From: Romboutsia faecis
GTDB taxonomy: Bacteria; Bacillota; Clostridia; Peptostreptococcales; Peptostreptococcaceae
DNA length: 64,000 nucleotides
Direction: 5' to 3'
Assembly (NCBI RefSeq): GCF_014323405.1
Contig: NZ_JACRWE010000002.1
Span: forward strand, 372,001-436,000
In this document: positions 55,126 through 64,000 of the stretch, one piece after another
How the letters are laid out: the number at the start of each line of letters is the position of its first letter
How positions within the stretch are numbered: the first letter of the stretch is position 1
The notes under the pieces: model-generated
What the model saw: only the letters and a program-made list of their open reading frames with translations
Database searches by the model: none
What the model was told of the DNA's origin: nothing
Position numbers and translations under genes: made by a program

Positions 55126-55401
55126 TTGCAAAAAATAAAGAAAGTACCTCAAAGAAAATGTATAGTTTGTCAAGATAGAGACTCTAAAAAAGAACTTATG
55201 AGAATCGTTAAGAATAAAGAAGGAGAGATTTTCATAGACCTAAGCGGTAAAGCTAATGGTAGAGGTGCATACATATGTAAAAGTGTAGAGTGCTTACAAA
55301 AAGCTATAAAAACTAAAGCTTTAAATAAGGCTTTTAAAATGGAAGTTTCTGATGAGGTATATGAAAAATTACTTGCAGAGTTAGAATCATATGAAAAGTA
55401 A
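55126..55401 (+). CDS. ylxR: YlxR-family RNA-binding protein
   Basis: A 91-residue small nucleic-acid-binding protein of the YlxR/RnpM family, which in recent work is linked to RNase P modulation. The conserved CIVCQDRDSKKELMRIVK and GRGAYICKSVEC segments are present. Start is TTG 55126 behind AAAGGAGGGAT, a strong site that makes the rare start credible. It lies 14 bases after nusA and its last 11 bases overlap the ylxQ start. Confidence 0.93.
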   Translation: MQKIKKVPQRKCIVCQDRDSKKELMRIVKNKEGEIFIDLSGKANGRGAYICKSVECLQKAIKTKALNKAFKMEVSDEVYEKLLAELESYEK

Positions 55402-55699
55402 TGAAGAAAAAATATATTCATATTTAGGTCTTGCTACTCGTGCAGGCAAAATAGTCTCTGGAGACGACTCAACTTTATTAGAGTTAAAAAGAGGAAATGT
55501 AAAATTAGTAATAGTTGCAGAGGATGCATCAAATAATACTAAAAAGCTTTTTAAAGACAAAAGCGCATATAGAAATGTAGCATATGTATACTTCTCAACT
55601 AAATTACAGTTAGGTCTTTCTATCGGAAAAGCACCAAGAGCAGTAGTTGGTGTGAAAGATGAAGGATTTGCAAATAAAGTGATAGAACTTTTAAAATAA
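55391..55699 (+). CDS. ylxQ: L7Ae-family ribosomal-type protein YlxQ
   Basis: A 102-residue L7Ae/L30e-fold protein that binds kink-turn RNA in relatives. [18 protein letters not shown] and the VIVAEDAS segment are typical. ATG 55391 lies within the end of ylxR (11-base overlap), implying translational coupling. Its exact role in Firmicutes is not settled. infB follows after 23 bases. Confidence 0.92.
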   Translation: MKSNEEKIYSYLGLATRAGKIVSGDDSTLLELKRGNVKLVIVAEDASNNTKKLFKDKSAYRNVAYVYFSTKLQLGLSIGKAPRAVVGVKDEGFANKVIELLK

Positions 55700-55722
55700 A
55701 AAATTCAATAGGGGGTGATCTT

Positions 55723-57669
55723 GTGTCAAAAACAAGAGTATACCAAATAGCAGAAAAGTTAGGAATGTCAAACGAAGACGTAATAGCTAAATTAAAAGAA
55801 TTAGAAATAAATGCAGAAAATGAAAATAGTGAAATAGAAAATGATGATGTAGAGTTATTGGTTGAATTAGTAGGTGAAGAAGCTGTAACTCATGATGGCC
55901 CTACAGTAACTATAACTGGAAAATTAACAGTTCAAGAAATAGCAAATGCTTTAGATGTGTCTGCATCTGAAGTAATAATGAAACTTATGAAAATGGGAAC
56001 TATGGCAAGTATAAACCAAGAAGTTTCAGAAGAAATAGCTTCATTAGTTGTTAAAGAGTATGGATATACATTATTAACTAGCACAGAAGATGAAGAAGAA
56101 GAGCAATTAGAAATAGATGCTTTAATGGAAATAGAAGAAGATAAAGAAGAAGATTTATTACCAAGACCACCAGTTGTAACAGTAATGGGACACGTTGACC
56201 ATGGTAAAACTTCATTATTAGATGCTATAAGATCAACTAACGTAACAAGAGGAGAAGCAGGAGGAATAACTCAACATATAGGTGCTTCAGAAGTTTCAGT
56301 TAATGGTCAAAAAATAGTATTCTTAGATACTCCAGGACATGAAGCTTTCACATCAATGAGAGCTAGAGGGGCACAAGTTACTGATATAGCTATACTTGTT
56401 GTTGCAGCAGATGATGGTATAATGCCTCAAACTATAGAAGCAATAAACCACGCTAAAGCAGCGGAAGTACCATTAATAGTAGCTATAAATAAAATAGATA
56501 AGCCAGATGCAAATCCTGATAAAGTTAAGCAAGAATTAGCTGATCAAGGATTATTAGTTGAAGACTGGGGTGGAGAAGTTATAGCAGTTCCAGTATCAGC
56601 TAGACAAAAAACTGGCATAGATACATTACTTGAAATGATATTATTAGTTTCAGAAATGGAAGAATTAAAAGCAAATCCAAACAAGAGAGCAGTAGGTACT
56701 GTTATAGAAGCTCAACTTGATAAAGGTAGAGGACCGGTTGCTACAGTTCTTGTTCAAGGAGGAACTTTAAACGTTGGAGATCCAATAGTTGCTGGACTTG
56801 CAAGTGGTAAAGTAAGAGCAATGATAAACTCTAAAGGTAAGAGAGTTAAAACTGCAGGACCTTCTACAGCTGTAGAAATACTAGGGCTATCTGAAGTTCC
56901 ACAAGGTGGAGATCAATTTGTTGCTGTTCCAACTGATAAAATAGCTAGAAATGTAGCTGAAAAAAGACAACAAATAGCTAGAGATGAAATGTTAAAATCT
57001 AACCAAAGAATGTCACTTGATGATTTCTTCTCTCAAATGAATGATGGAGATGTAAAAGATCTTAATATAGTTATCAAAGCGGATGTTCAAGGTTCAGCTC
57101 AAGCTGTTAAGCAATCACTAGAAAAATTATCTAATGAAGAAGTTGCTGTTAGAGTAATTCACTGTGGTGTTGGAGCAGTAACTGAATCAGATGTAATGTT
57201 AGCAGCTGCATCTAATGCAATAATAATAGGATTTAATGTAAGGCCAGTTCCAGGTGCTGAAGAAATGTCTAAGAAGCAATCTGTTGATGTTAGAACATAT
57301 ACTATAATATACAAAGCTATAGAAGATGTTCAAGCAGCTATGACAGGTATGTTAGATCCTGAATATAGAGATGAAGATACTGGTAAAGCTGAAATTAGAG
57401 AAGTTTATAAAATATCTGGCGTAGGTACAGTAGCTGGATGTTATGTAACTAGTGGAAAAATATTCAGAGGATCTAAAGCTAGAATAGTTAGAGATGGGAT
57501 AATAATCCACGATGGTGACCTTGCTGCATTAAAGAGATTTAAAGACGATGTAAAAGAAGTTAACAATGGTTACGAATGTGGTATGAGCTTCGTAAATTAC
57601 AATGATTTAAAAGAAGGAGACATAATAGAAGCTTATATAACTAAAGAAGTAGAAAGAAAATTAAAATAG
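55723..57669 (+). CDS. infB: Translation initiation factor IF-2
   Basis: GTPase that places initiator tRNA on the ribosome. The 648-residue protein has a short N-terminal part (about 1-145, two IF-2N helical modules, acidic [13 protein letters not shown] linker), the G domain from about 150 ([22 protein letters not shown]) and domains II-IV. Length matches Peptostreptococcaceae IF-2 and is shorter than that of bacilli or enterics. The start is GTG 55723 behind GGGGGTGATCTT. Central gene of the rimP-nusA-infB operon. Confidence 0.97.
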   Translation: MSKTRVYQIAEKLGMSNEDVIAKLKELEINAENENSEIENDDVELLVELVGEEAVTHDGPTVTITGKLTVQEIANALDVSASEVIMKLMKMGTMASINQEVSEEIASLVVKEYGYTLLTSTEDEEEEQLEIDALMEIEEDKEEDLLPRPPVVTVMGHVDHGKTSLLDAIRSTNVTRGEAGGITQHIGASEVSVNGQKIVFLDTPGHEAFTSMRARGAQVTDIAILVVAADDGIMPQTIEAINHAKAAEVPLIVAINKIDKPDANPDKVKQELADQGLLVEDWGGEVIAVPVSARQKTGIDTLLEMILLVSEMEELKANPNKRAVGTVIEAQLDKGRGPVATVLVQGGTLNVGDPIVAGLASGKVRAMINSKGKRVKTAGPSTAVEILGLSEVPQGGDQFVAVPTDKIARNVAEKRQQIARDEMLKSNQRMSLDDFFSQMNDGDVKDLNIVIKADVQGSAQAVKQSLEKLSNEEVAVRVIHCGVGAVTESDVMLAAASNAIIIGFNVRPVPGAEEMSKKQSVDVRTYTIIYKAIEDVQAAMTGMLDPEYRDEDTGKAEIREVYKISGVGTVAGCYVTSGKIFRGSKARIVRDGIIIHDGDLAALKRFKDDVKEVNNGYECGMSFVNYNDLKEGDIIEAYITKEVERKLK

Positions 57670-57687
57670 TAAAAGAAGGTCGATATT

Positions 57688-58074
57688 ATGGCATCATACA
57701 ATAGAACAAGAAGAATAGCAGAAGAAATAAGAAAAGTAGTAAGTACTATGCTTATTAGTGGAATAAAGGATCCTAGAATAACATCTATGGTAAGTGTAAC
57801 TGATGTAGAAGTTACTAATGACTTAAGTTATGCATATGTATATGTAAGTATCTTAGGAGGAGACGAAGAATCGACTTTATTAGGACTTAAGAGCGCAGTT
57901 AACTATGTAAGAAGAGAAGTAAGTAGAAATGTAAAACTTAGACATACTCCACAAATTATCTTTAAGGTTGATGATTCAATCAAAAAAGGTATGTATATGG
58001 ATAATCTTATAAAGCAAGTTAGTTCAAAAAATAGTGAAGAAACTATGCATAAGGATGAGGAATATGATAAGTAA
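57688..58074 (+). CDS. rbfA: 30S ribosome-binding factor RbfA
   Basis: A 128-residue KH-like protein required for 16S rRNA 5'-end maturation. RRIAEEIRKVVSTML, the DPRI motif and the VYVSILG strand are as expected; the C-terminal dozen residues are polar and variable. AGAAGGTCGATATT precedes ATG. Its stop overlaps the nrnA start by 11 bases. Confidence 0.95.
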   Translation: MASYNRTRRIAEEIRKVVSTMLISGIKDPRITSMVSVTDVEVTNDLSYAYVYVSILGGDEESTLLGLKSAVNYVRREVSRNVKLRHTPQIIFKVDDSIKKGMYMDNLIKQVSSKNSEETMHKDEEYDK

Positions 58075-59047
58075 TATTGATAATATTATAGAGTTTATAA
58101 AAAGAAGTAACGACTTTGTCGTTACTTCTCATATTAGCCCAGATGGTGACAATATTGGATCAACTCTTGGAATATACTATTCTTTGAAGAAATTAGGGAA
58201 AAATGTATATTATGTTTTAGATGATAATGCACCATTAAATCTTAGATTTTTAGTGGAAAATGTAACTAAGATGAGCTCATCAGATTTTAAAGCATTAAAT
58301 ATAGAGAATTATAATTTAATAGCATTAGACTGTGGAGATAAATCTAGAGTTTGTGTAACTAAAGAAATAAAAGAAGAAGCTGTAAAAATAATATGTATAG
58401 ATCACCACGCAAGTAATGATTCTTATGGAGATTTAAATTATATTGATGTAGAAGCTTCATCTACTAGTGAGTTAGTATATAACTTACTAGTTAGATTAAA
58501 TAAATTAGATAATACTAACATAATAGATGAAGATATAGCTACAGCGCTTTATACTGGACTTGTAACAGATACAGGTAATTTCTCTTACTCTAGTACACAT
58601 CCAAGTAGTTTTGAAATGGCTAAGGAACTTATGATTTTAGGAGCTAAAAGAGATAAAATTATTCAAAGTGTTTTCCAAAGTAATTCTTATAACTACTATA
58701 AATTATTAGGAGAAGCATTAAATACATTAGATATAGTTCATGGAAAAGTAGCATGTATAAGCTTAACTATAGATATGTTACAAAGAAATAACATGAGTTT
58801 TAATGATGTTGATGGAATAACTACTTATACAAGGGATATTGAAAATGTTGAAGTAGGAATATTATTAAAGCAAAAGAAAGACAATGAAGTTAAGGTTAGT
58901 TTAAGATCTAAAAACTATGTAAATGTAAGTAAGATTGCTCAAACATTTAATGGTGGAGGTCATATAAGAGCTGCAGGTTGTACTATATATGATACAGTAG
59001 AAAATGCAAAAGTAAAAATCCTACAAGAAGTTCTAAAAGAAATTTAA
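58064..59047 (+). CDS. nrnA: DHH-family oligoribonuclease / pAp phosphatase NrnA
   Basis: A 327-residue DHH/DHHA1 phosphoesterase that degrades nano-RNA and 3'-phosphoadenosine 5'-phosphate. Metal motifs are SHISPDGDNIGS, LDCGD and the DHHAS signature (about residue 113), and the DHHA1 domain ends with GGGHIRAAG. The frame is open from 58034 but ATG 58064, behind AAGGATGAGG and overlapping the rbfA stop, fits family starts. Removal of pAp is also useful to a sulfur-metabolising cell, though this operon position is general. Confidence 0.92.
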   Translation: MISNIDNIIEFIKRSNDFVVTSHISPDGDNIGSTLGIYYSLKKLGKNVYYVLDDNAPLNLRFLVENVTKMSSSDFKALNIENYNLIALDCGDKSRVCVTKEIKEEAVKIICIDHHASNDSYGDLNYIDVEASSTSELVYNLLVRLNKLDNTNIIDEDIATALYTGLVTDTGNFSYSSTHPSSFEMAKELMILGAKRDKIIQSVFQSNSYNYYKLLGEALNTLDIVHGKVACISLTIDMLQRNNMSFNDVDGITTYTRDIENVEVGILLKQKKDNEVKVSLRSKNYVNVSKIAQTFNGGGHIRAAGCTIYDTVENAKVKILQEVLKEI

Positions 59048-59057
59048 GGTGATTTTA

Positions 59058-59963
59058 ATGAACAAAATAATAAACATATTAAAACCTACAGGCATGACAT
59101 CTCATGATGTAGTTAGTAGAGTTAGAAGAATTTTAAATATGAAAAAAGTTGGCCATACAGGTACCCTTGATCCAGATGCATCAGGGGTACTACCTATATG
59201 TATAGGAAAAGCGACAAAGGTAAGTGAATTAATACTTAACAAGGATAAATCCTATATATGTGAGCTTACACTAGGTATGACAACTGATACTTATGATTCT
59301 TCTGGAACTATAATAAAAAGGATAGATGATTTTAAAGTAAGCAAAGAAGATATAGAAAAAGCTTTTGGTACACAAAAAGGAGAAATTGAACAACTACCTC
59401 CTGTATATTCAGCATTAAAAGTTAATGGTAAAAAAATGTGCGACTTAGCTAGAAGTGGTAAAGCTGATGAAATAGTTATCAAGGCAAGGAAAGTAAATAT
59501 AAAAGAATTAAATATTCTTAGTATAAATGATAATAAAATAATGTTTTATGTAAAATGTTCTAAAGGAACTTATGTAAGAAGTATCTGCCATGATATAGGT
59601 GAATACTTAGGTTGTGGAGGTCATATGTCCTTTTTACTTAGAACTTCTTCAGGTAGATTTAATTTAGAAAATGCAATAACTTTAGAAGAATTAGAAGAGT
59701 TTTATAATAATGGCAAATTAGATGAACATTTATATGACATAGATTATGTCTTAAATAACTTTAGTGAAGTTATACTAAAACCAAGTGCTATAAAATATTA
59801 CAGTAATGGTGGAATAATAGATAGTAAAAGATTCAGCACAAATAATATAAATGAAAATGATGAGTTTGTAAGAGTTTATAGTGAAGGTAAGTTTTTAGGT
59901 GTAGGAAGATTATTAAAAGATAATAAAACTATAAGCCTAAAAAGTGATAAAATATTTGTATAA
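59058..59963 (+). CDS. truB: tRNA pseudouridine-55 synthase TruB
   Basis: A 301-residue enzyme that makes pseudouridine 55 in the tRNA T-loop. The catalytic aspartate is in HTGTLDPDASGVLP, with the KSYICELTLG and KCSKGTYVRSICHDIG segments further on. A GTG at 59049 extends the frame, but AAGGTGATTTTA just before ATG 59058 favours the shorter start. Follows nrnA by ten bases and ribF follows after 27. Confidence 0.95.
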   Translation: MNKIINILKPTGMTSHDVVSRVRRILNMKKVGHTGTLDPDASGVLPICIGKATKVSELILNKDKSYICELTLGMTTDTYDSSGTIIKRIDDFKVSKEDIEKAFGTQKGEIEQLPPVYSALKVNGKKMCDLARSGKADEIVIKARKVNIKELNILSINDNKIMFYVKCSKGTYVRSICHDIGEYLGCGGHMSFLLRTSSGRFNLENAITLEELEEFYNNGKLDEHLYDIDYVLNNFSEVILKPSAIKYYSNGGIIDSKRFSTNNINENDEFVRVYSEGKFLGVGRLLKDNKTISLKSDKIFV

Positions 59964-59990
59964 ACTATAATTCTAGTGGGGAAAATCATT

Positions 59991-60917
59991 ATGGATATTA
60001 TTAAATCTATATGGGATGTATATGATGTAGAAGAAAGTGTTGTCACTATAGGAAAATTTGATGGTCTTCATAAAGGCCATAGAGTCCTTATAAAAAAAGC
60101 AGTTGAAAGTAGTAAAAAAAGAAGGATTAAAAGTGTTGTTTTTACCTTTGAAAATCACCCTGCTAATTACTTTAAGAGCTATAGTGTAAAAAATATTATT
60201 GCAGATAATGATAAATTGAAAAAGCTAAACTGTCTAGGTATAGACATGGTAGTAAATGTGCCTTTTGATGAAGAAATGACAAAACTATCAGCAGATGATT
60301 TTGCCAGAACTATATTAAAAGAAAGGCTAGGAGCAAAGAAAGTAATCGTAGGCCATGATTTTACCTTTGCAAAAAATAAAGAAGGAAATGCAAAATTATT
60401 AAAAATTCTAGGTGCTAAGTATGATTTTAAAGTGGAAATTGTAAAACCTGTTAAAATAAATAATATAAGGGTAAGTAGTACTTATATAAGAAATTTAATA
60501 GCACAAGGATGTGTAAATAAAGTGAAAGAGTATTTAGGACGAAATTACCAACTAGAGGGAGAAGTTATAAAATGCAAACAGTTAGGAAGGACTATAGGTT
60601 TTCCGACTGCCAATATGGCAATTAATGAAGATATGCTTGTTCCTAAATGCGGTATATATGCAACTAAAGTATATTTAGGTAAAGAAACATATTTTGGTGC
60701 AACAAATGTAGGTTATAATCCAACTGTAGAAGGTAAAAGTTTATCTGTAGAAACTAATATACTAGATTTTAACGAGGAAATTTATGGAAGAATTATAAAG
60801 CTTGAATTTCTAGAGAGAATTAGAGATGAAAAGAAGTTTAATTCTTTAGATGAATTAAAATCTCAGTTAAAGACTGATACTAACTATATTTATAAAAAGT
60901 ATGTTTGCAAAAAATAA
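59991..60917 (+). CDS. ribF: Bifunctional riboflavin kinase / FAD synthetase
   Basis: Makes FMN and then FAD from riboflavin. The 308-residue protein has the N-terminal nucleotidyltransferase domain (GKFDGLHKGHRVL, VGHDFTFAKNKEGN, SSTYIRNLI) and the C-terminal kinase domain (GRTIGFPTANM). GTG 59976 would extend it by five codons, but GTGGGGAAA at that position is the ribosome binding site for ATG 59991. The 3' end contains the rpsO promoter. FAD and FMN supply the flavoenzymes elsewhere in the window. Confidence 0.95.
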   Translation: MDIIKSIWDVYDVEESVVTIGKFDGLHKGHRVLIKKAVESSKKRRIKSVVFTFENHPANYFKSYSVKNIIADNDKLKKLNCLGIDMVVNVPFDEEMTKLSADDFARTILKERLGAKKVIVGHDFTFAKNKEGNAKLLKILGAKYDFKVEIVKPVKINNIRVSSTYIRNLIAQGCVNKVKEYLGRNYQLEGEVIKCKQLGRTIGFPTANMAINEDMLVPKCGIYATKVYLGKETYFGATNVGYNPTVEGKSLSVETNILDFNEEIYGRIIKLEFLERIRDEKKFNSLDELKSQLKTDTNYIYKKYVCKK

Positions 60918-61026
60918 TTATATATGATAAAATAAGTAAGTAAATTAACCATTACTCGGCATTAGAACACTCCAATCTATGCTTAGTTATTGGCGATTTT
61001 AATAAAATATTACGGAGGTATAACAA
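60905..61026 (+). promoter_or_regulatory. rpsO promoter and structured S15 leader
   Basis: TTGCAA (60905-60910), a 17-base spacer and TAAAAT (60928-60933, with TGA extension) form a strong promoter inside the end of ribF. The leader of about 87 bases contains a GC-richer segment near 60948-60998 (TTACTCGGCA against TGCTTAGTTA, imperfect) before ACGGAGGT. S15 represses its own mRNA in many bacteria through leader structures, so an S15 autoregulatory element is inferred. Confidence 0.5.
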
Positions 61027-61281
61027 ATGAACAAAACAGATATAATCAAAGAGTTTGGAAGAAAAGAAGGAGATACTGGTTCTCCAGAAGTACAAATAGC
61101 TTTATTAACAGCTAGAATAAATGAGTTAAATGATCACTTAAAAACTCACAAAAAAGACCACCACTCTAGAAGAGGACTATTAAAGATGGTTGGTAGAAGA
61201 AGAAACTTATTAGCTTACTTAAAGCAAAGAGATCTTGAAGGATACAGAGCTTTAATAGCTAAATTAGGATTAAGAAAATAA
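61027..61281 (+). CDS. rpsO: 30S ribosomal protein S15
   Basis: An 84-residue primary 16S rRNA-binding protein. Conserved segments [31 protein letters not shown] and RYRALI-like [12 protein letters not shown] are present. It is a few residues shorter at the N-terminus than enteric S15; ACGGAGGTATAACAA right before ATG fixes the start. Own promoter and terminator make it a one-gene unit inside the translation cluster. Confidence 0.97.
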   Translation: MNKTDIIKEFGRKEGDTGSPEVQIALLTARINELNDHLKTHKKDHHSRRGLLKMVGRRRNLLAYLKQRDLEGYRALIAKLGLRK

Positions 61282-61306
61282 TTTTTTTTATTTTCAATAT
61301 CTATAT

Positions 61307-61340
61307 AAAACAGGAAGGCAAAAGCCTTCCTGTTTTTAAT
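61307..61340 (+). terminator. Terminator of rpsO
   Basis: AAAACAGGAAGGC (61307-61319) pairs perfectly with GCCTTCCTGTTTT (61324-61336) around AAAA and runs into a T-tract. Confidence 0.95.
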
Positions 61341-61638
61341 TACATAATAAATTTAATAAATAGTATTTATTTTGAATTAAAATAGAGTAGAATACTGTAA
61401 TTTAAAACTGCTGTAACTTAGATTTTGTAATGTTTTAAATATATTTGATAATAATAGCATAAACTAATAAAAGTACATATAAGAATGCAAATTATGCAAA
61501 GAAATAGTATAATTAAGAAAGAAGTATAAAAGCAAATTATATTAATTGTGATTATATTTATTCTGAATAGTAAATAATTTAGAAGGTAGAACAATATTTT
61601 ATAGATAATGTATACTTTAATTTTAGGAGGAGATATAA
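61341..61638. other. AT-rich intergenic stretch before degV
   Basis: About 300 bases with no supportable gene or RNA. It must hold the degV promoter; several TATAAT-like strings occur but none with a convincing -35 partner. AGGAGGAGATATAA just before 61639 is the degV ribosome binding site. Confidence 0.5.
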
Positions 61639-62478
61639 GTGAAAATAAAGTTAATTTGCGACAGTCTGTGTGACACACCAGAAGAATTAGTAGAAAAATA
61701 TGATATAGATATAGTCCCTTTAAATATAATACTTGGGGATAAGGAATATAAAGAAGGTATTGATATAAGTAATGAAGAGTTTTATAAGAGAATGAAAGAA
61801 AAAACTGAAGTTCCGAAAACTTCACAAGCTACATATATACAATTTAAAGAAGTTTTTGATAAGTACAAAGATGAGTACTCTATAGTATGTATAAATGGAT
61901 CTTCTAAATCTTCAGGAACTTATCAAAGTGCCGTAATGGCTAAGAATGATACTGACGGTGATATACATGTTTTTGATACTTTAACACTATCATTAGGTAG
62001 TGCTCAATTTGTAGTGAAAGCATGTGAATTAATTGAAAATGACAAGAATATAAAAGCAGAAGAATTAATTAAACATTTAGAAGAATTAAGAGAATCTGTC
62101 AGCTTGTTCTTTGTTCCTGATACTCTTGAATATTTACAAAGAAGTGGAAGGGCATCACTTACGACTGCAACTATAGGAAATTTATTAAAAATAAAGCCGA
62201 TATTCACAGTAGAAGATGCAAATATATTCATACTTAATAAAGTAAGAGGTAAAAAACACGCAATACATGAACTCGTAAATTTAGTAATTAATAAATATGA
62301 TACTTTAGAAGATAAAAATATTATAATAGGTTGTGGAGATAATGTTGATGACTTTGAGAAGTTAAAAGATGAAGTTAATACTAAAATAAAATGTAAGAAG
62401 TTATATTTTACTAGAGGTGGAGCTTGCATATGTTCTCATACTGGACCTGATATATTTGCCATCAGCTGTTCTTATTAG
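61639..62478 (+). CDS. DegV-family fatty-acid-binding protein
   Basis: A 279-residue DegV protein. These cytoplasmic proteins bind a fatty acid and pass it to fatty acid kinase FakA for use in phospholipids. The family start KLICDSLCDTPEELVEKYDI, the PKTSQAT loop, the INGSSKSSGTYQSA binding segment and LQRSGRAS are seen. Start is GTG 61639 behind AGGAGGAGA. It is separated from rpsO by a terminator and from pnp by 197 bases; no fakA is adjacent. Confidence 0.9.
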   Translation: MKIKLICDSLCDTPEELVEKYDIDIVPLNIILGDKEYKEGIDISNEEFYKRMKEKTEVPKTSQATYIQFKEVFDKYKDEYSIVCINGSSKSSGTYQSAVMAKNDTDGDIHVFDTLTLSLGSAQFVVKACELIENDKNIKAEELIKHLEELRESVSLFFVPDTLEYLQRSGRASLTTATIGNLLKIKPIFTVEDANIFILNKVRGKKHAIHELVNLVINKYDTLEDKNIIIGCGDNVDDFEKLKDEVNTKIKCKKLYFTRGGACICSHTGPDIFAISCSY

Positions 62479-62675
62479 AAATGATTAATTTTGTCTAAAG
62501 TAGCAAATAATATACAAAATGATATACTTAAATTTTAAAGAGATATCGAAAAAATAGTTATAAAATACAATAAAAGTCATAAAATGAGTTTTATGTTGTT
62601 AAATTATAGTATTTTTGATAAGATATTAATTAGGATAGAAACGCGGTTTTAGTATAAGAGGAGGTACAAGCATTA
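62479..62675. other. pnp leader region
   Basis: AT-rich 197 bases between degV and pnp. A small perfect hairpin CATAAAATGAGTTTTATG lies at 62578-62595. pnp leaders are often structured and cleaved by RNase III in other bacteria, but no such site can be assigned here. GAGGAGGT at about 62659-62666 is the pnp ribosome binding site. Confidence 0.4.
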
Positions 62676-64000
62676 ATGTTTGAACATAAGATTTTCAAGA
62701 TGGATTTAGCAGGGAGAGAACTTTCTGTTGAAATAGGGAAAATAGCAGAGCTTGCTGCTGGTAGTGCTATACTTAGATATGGAGAGACTATGGTTATGGT
62801 TAACGTATCAAAGTCTGCAAAACCAAGAGATGGTATAGACTTCTTCCCTTTAAGTGTAGATTACGAAGAAAAATTATATTCAGTTGGTAAAATACCAGGT
62901 GGATTTTTAAAGAGAGAAGGAAAGCCTTCTGAAAAGGCAATACTTACTTCTAGATTAATAGATAGACCAATAAGACCTTTATTCCCAAAAGGTTTTAGAA
63001 ACGATGTACAAGTTGTTGCTACTGTTCTTTCAGTAGATCAAGATTGTACACCAGATATAGTTTCTATGATAGGTTCATCAGTAGCATTATCAATATCGGA
63101 TATACCATTTAACGGTCCAACAGGTTCTGTTTTAGTAGGATTAGTTGATGGAGCTCTAGTAGCTAACCCAACTGCAGAACAAAGAGAAAAAAGTTCTCTT
63201 CACTTAGTTGTATCAGGGACAAAAGATGCTATAATGATGGTTGAAGCTGGCGGAGAAGAAATACCTGAAAGTTTAATGCTAGAAGCTATATTATTTGCAC
63301 ATGAAGAAATAAAGAAAATAGTAGCTTTCATAGAAGAAATAACAGATGAAGTTGGAAAAGAAAAAATGGAAGTTGAGTTACATAAAGTAGATGAAGAAGT
63401 AGAAGCTGCTGTTCGTAACTTTGCAACTGATAAAATGAAAGAAGCAGTAAGAACTGTTGAAAAACTTGAAAGACAAGAAAAAATGGATGCGGTAAGAGAA
63501 GAAACTCTTTCTCATTTTGCAGAATTATTAGAAGAGTATGGTTCTGATATAGAAGAAGTACTTCAAGCGATAATAAAAGAGTCAGTAAGAATGCTTATAA
63601 CTCATGAAAAAGTAAGACCAGATAATAGAAAATTAGATGAAATAAGACCTATATGGTGTGATAATGGATTTATACCAAGGGCTCATGGTTCTGGGTTATT
63701 TACAAGAGGTCAAACTCAAGTAATGACTATAACTACACTAGGTGCATTAGGTGATGTTCAAATATTAGACGGTTTAGATGAAGAAGAAAATAAGAGATAT
63801 ATGCATCACTACAACTTCCCAGCTTACAGTGTTGGTGAAGCTAGACCATCGAGAGGTCCAGGTAGAAGAGAAATAGGGCATGGAGCGTTAGCTGAAAGAG
63901 CGTTAGTTCCAGTAATACCTTCAAAAGAAGAGTTCCCTTATGCAATAAGATTAGTTTCTGAAGTATTAAGCTCAAACGGATCAACTTCTCAAGGATCTGT
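62676..64000 (+). CDS. pnp: Polyribonucleotide nucleotidyltransferase (PNPase), N-terminal part
   Basis: Phosphorolytic 3'-5' exoribonuclease of the mRNA decay machinery. The gene runs off the window after 441 codons of about 700. The first RNase PH domain ([20 protein letters not shown], then [23 protein letters not shown] kept as family signature spanning residues about 65-87), the helical linker and the start of the second RNase PH domain ([25 protein letters not shown]) are present. GAGGAGGTACAAGCATTA precedes ATG. The usual order rpsO-pnp is interrupted here by degV. Confidence 0.96.
   Translation, partial: MFEHKIFKMDLAGRELSVEIGKIAELAAGSAILRYGETMVMVNVSKSAKPRDGIDFFPLSVDYEEKLYSVGKIPGGFLKREGKPSEKAILTSRLIDRPIRPLFPKGFRNDVQVVATVLSVDQDCTPDIVSMIGSSVALSISDIPFNGPTGSVLVGLVDGALVANPTAEQREKSSLHLVVSGTKDAIMMVEAGGEEIPESLMLEAILFAHEEIKKIVAFIEEITDEVGKEKMEVELHKVDEEVEAAVRNFATDKMKEAVRTVEKLERQEKMDAVREETLSHFAELLEEYGSDIEEVLQAIIKESVRMLITHEKVRPDNRKLDEIRPIWCDNGFIPRAHGSGLFTRGQTQVMTITTLGALGDVQILDGLDEEENKRYMHHYNFPAYSVGEARPSRGPGRREIGHGALAERALVPVIPSKEEFPYAIRLVSEVLSSNGSTSQGS

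Noticed and set aside
61418..61825. Minus-strand 135-codon hydrophobic frame
   Set aside because: It covers the degV promoter region and part of degV, is low-complexity Leu/Ile/Tyr-rich and has no ribosome binding site.

Overview
The window is AT-rich chromosomal DNA from a low-GC Gram-positive anaerobe, most likely a gut member of the Peptostreptococcaceae (Romboutsia, Paraclostridium, Paeniclostridium or a close relative of Clostridioides). The reasons are the housekeeping block polC-rimP-nusA-ylxR-ylxQ-infB-rbfA-nrnA-truB-ribF-rpsO-degV-pnp, a 648-residue IF-2, the asrABC plus FNT-channel operon known from Clostridioides difficile, a bile salt hydrolase, and strong purine-rich ribosome binding sites with many GTG/TTG starts. 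The genus is an inference. No rRNA, tRNA, insertion sequence, phage gene or CRISPR array was seen.

Layout. 1-4608: end of a nitroreductase-like gene, a Crp/Fnr regulator, then asrA-asrB-asrC and an FNT channel, which together reduce sulfite to sulfide and probably export HS-. A perfect CRP/FNR-type palindrome lies in front of asrA. 4655-5644 (minus): bile salt hydrolase with all six catalytic residues. 5944-10813: complete Leloir cluster galK-galE-galT-galM. 10909-20355: mixed small units: a TIGR02206-type membrane protein, an unassigned two-gene flavin/iron-sulfur oxidoreductase, an ECF-type sigma/anti-sigma pair, a small membrane protein, a hemolysin III/TrhA protein behind an operator-like palindrome, a YibE/F membrane protein and a secreted purple-acid-phosphatase-like enzyme. 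20913-27927: a membrane foldase-like protein followed by a 2054-residue secreted multidomain beta-helix protein. 28101-34485: a divergent lactose/galactose-6-phosphate system, lacR-lacA-lacB-gatY on the minus strand and lacF-lacE-lacG on the plus strand; lacC is absent and a class II aldolase takes the place of lacD. 35017-43013: a protein with a degenerate Clp-type module fused to three CbxX/SpoVK AAA+ modules, two membrane/secreted proteins behind it, then a separately promoted membrane protein plus a cysteine-desulfurase-like enzyme. 43340-48777: a 45-codon gene, a sirtuin, an unknown gene, an SH3-repeat glucosaminidase with 228-bp tandem repeats, and an HExxH protein. 49016-64000: replication and translation core genes, cut off inside pnp.

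Together the genes describe a gut saccharolytic sulfite reducer: lactose enters through LacEF, LacG splits it, the galactose-6-phosphate half goes down the tagatose pathway and free galactose goes through Leloir enzymes; bile salts are deconjugated; sulfite serves as electron sink. The best candidates for something undescribed are the AAA+/membrane block at 35017-41625, the orphan oxidoreductase pair at 11763-14025 and the foldase/giant surface protein pair at 20913-27927.
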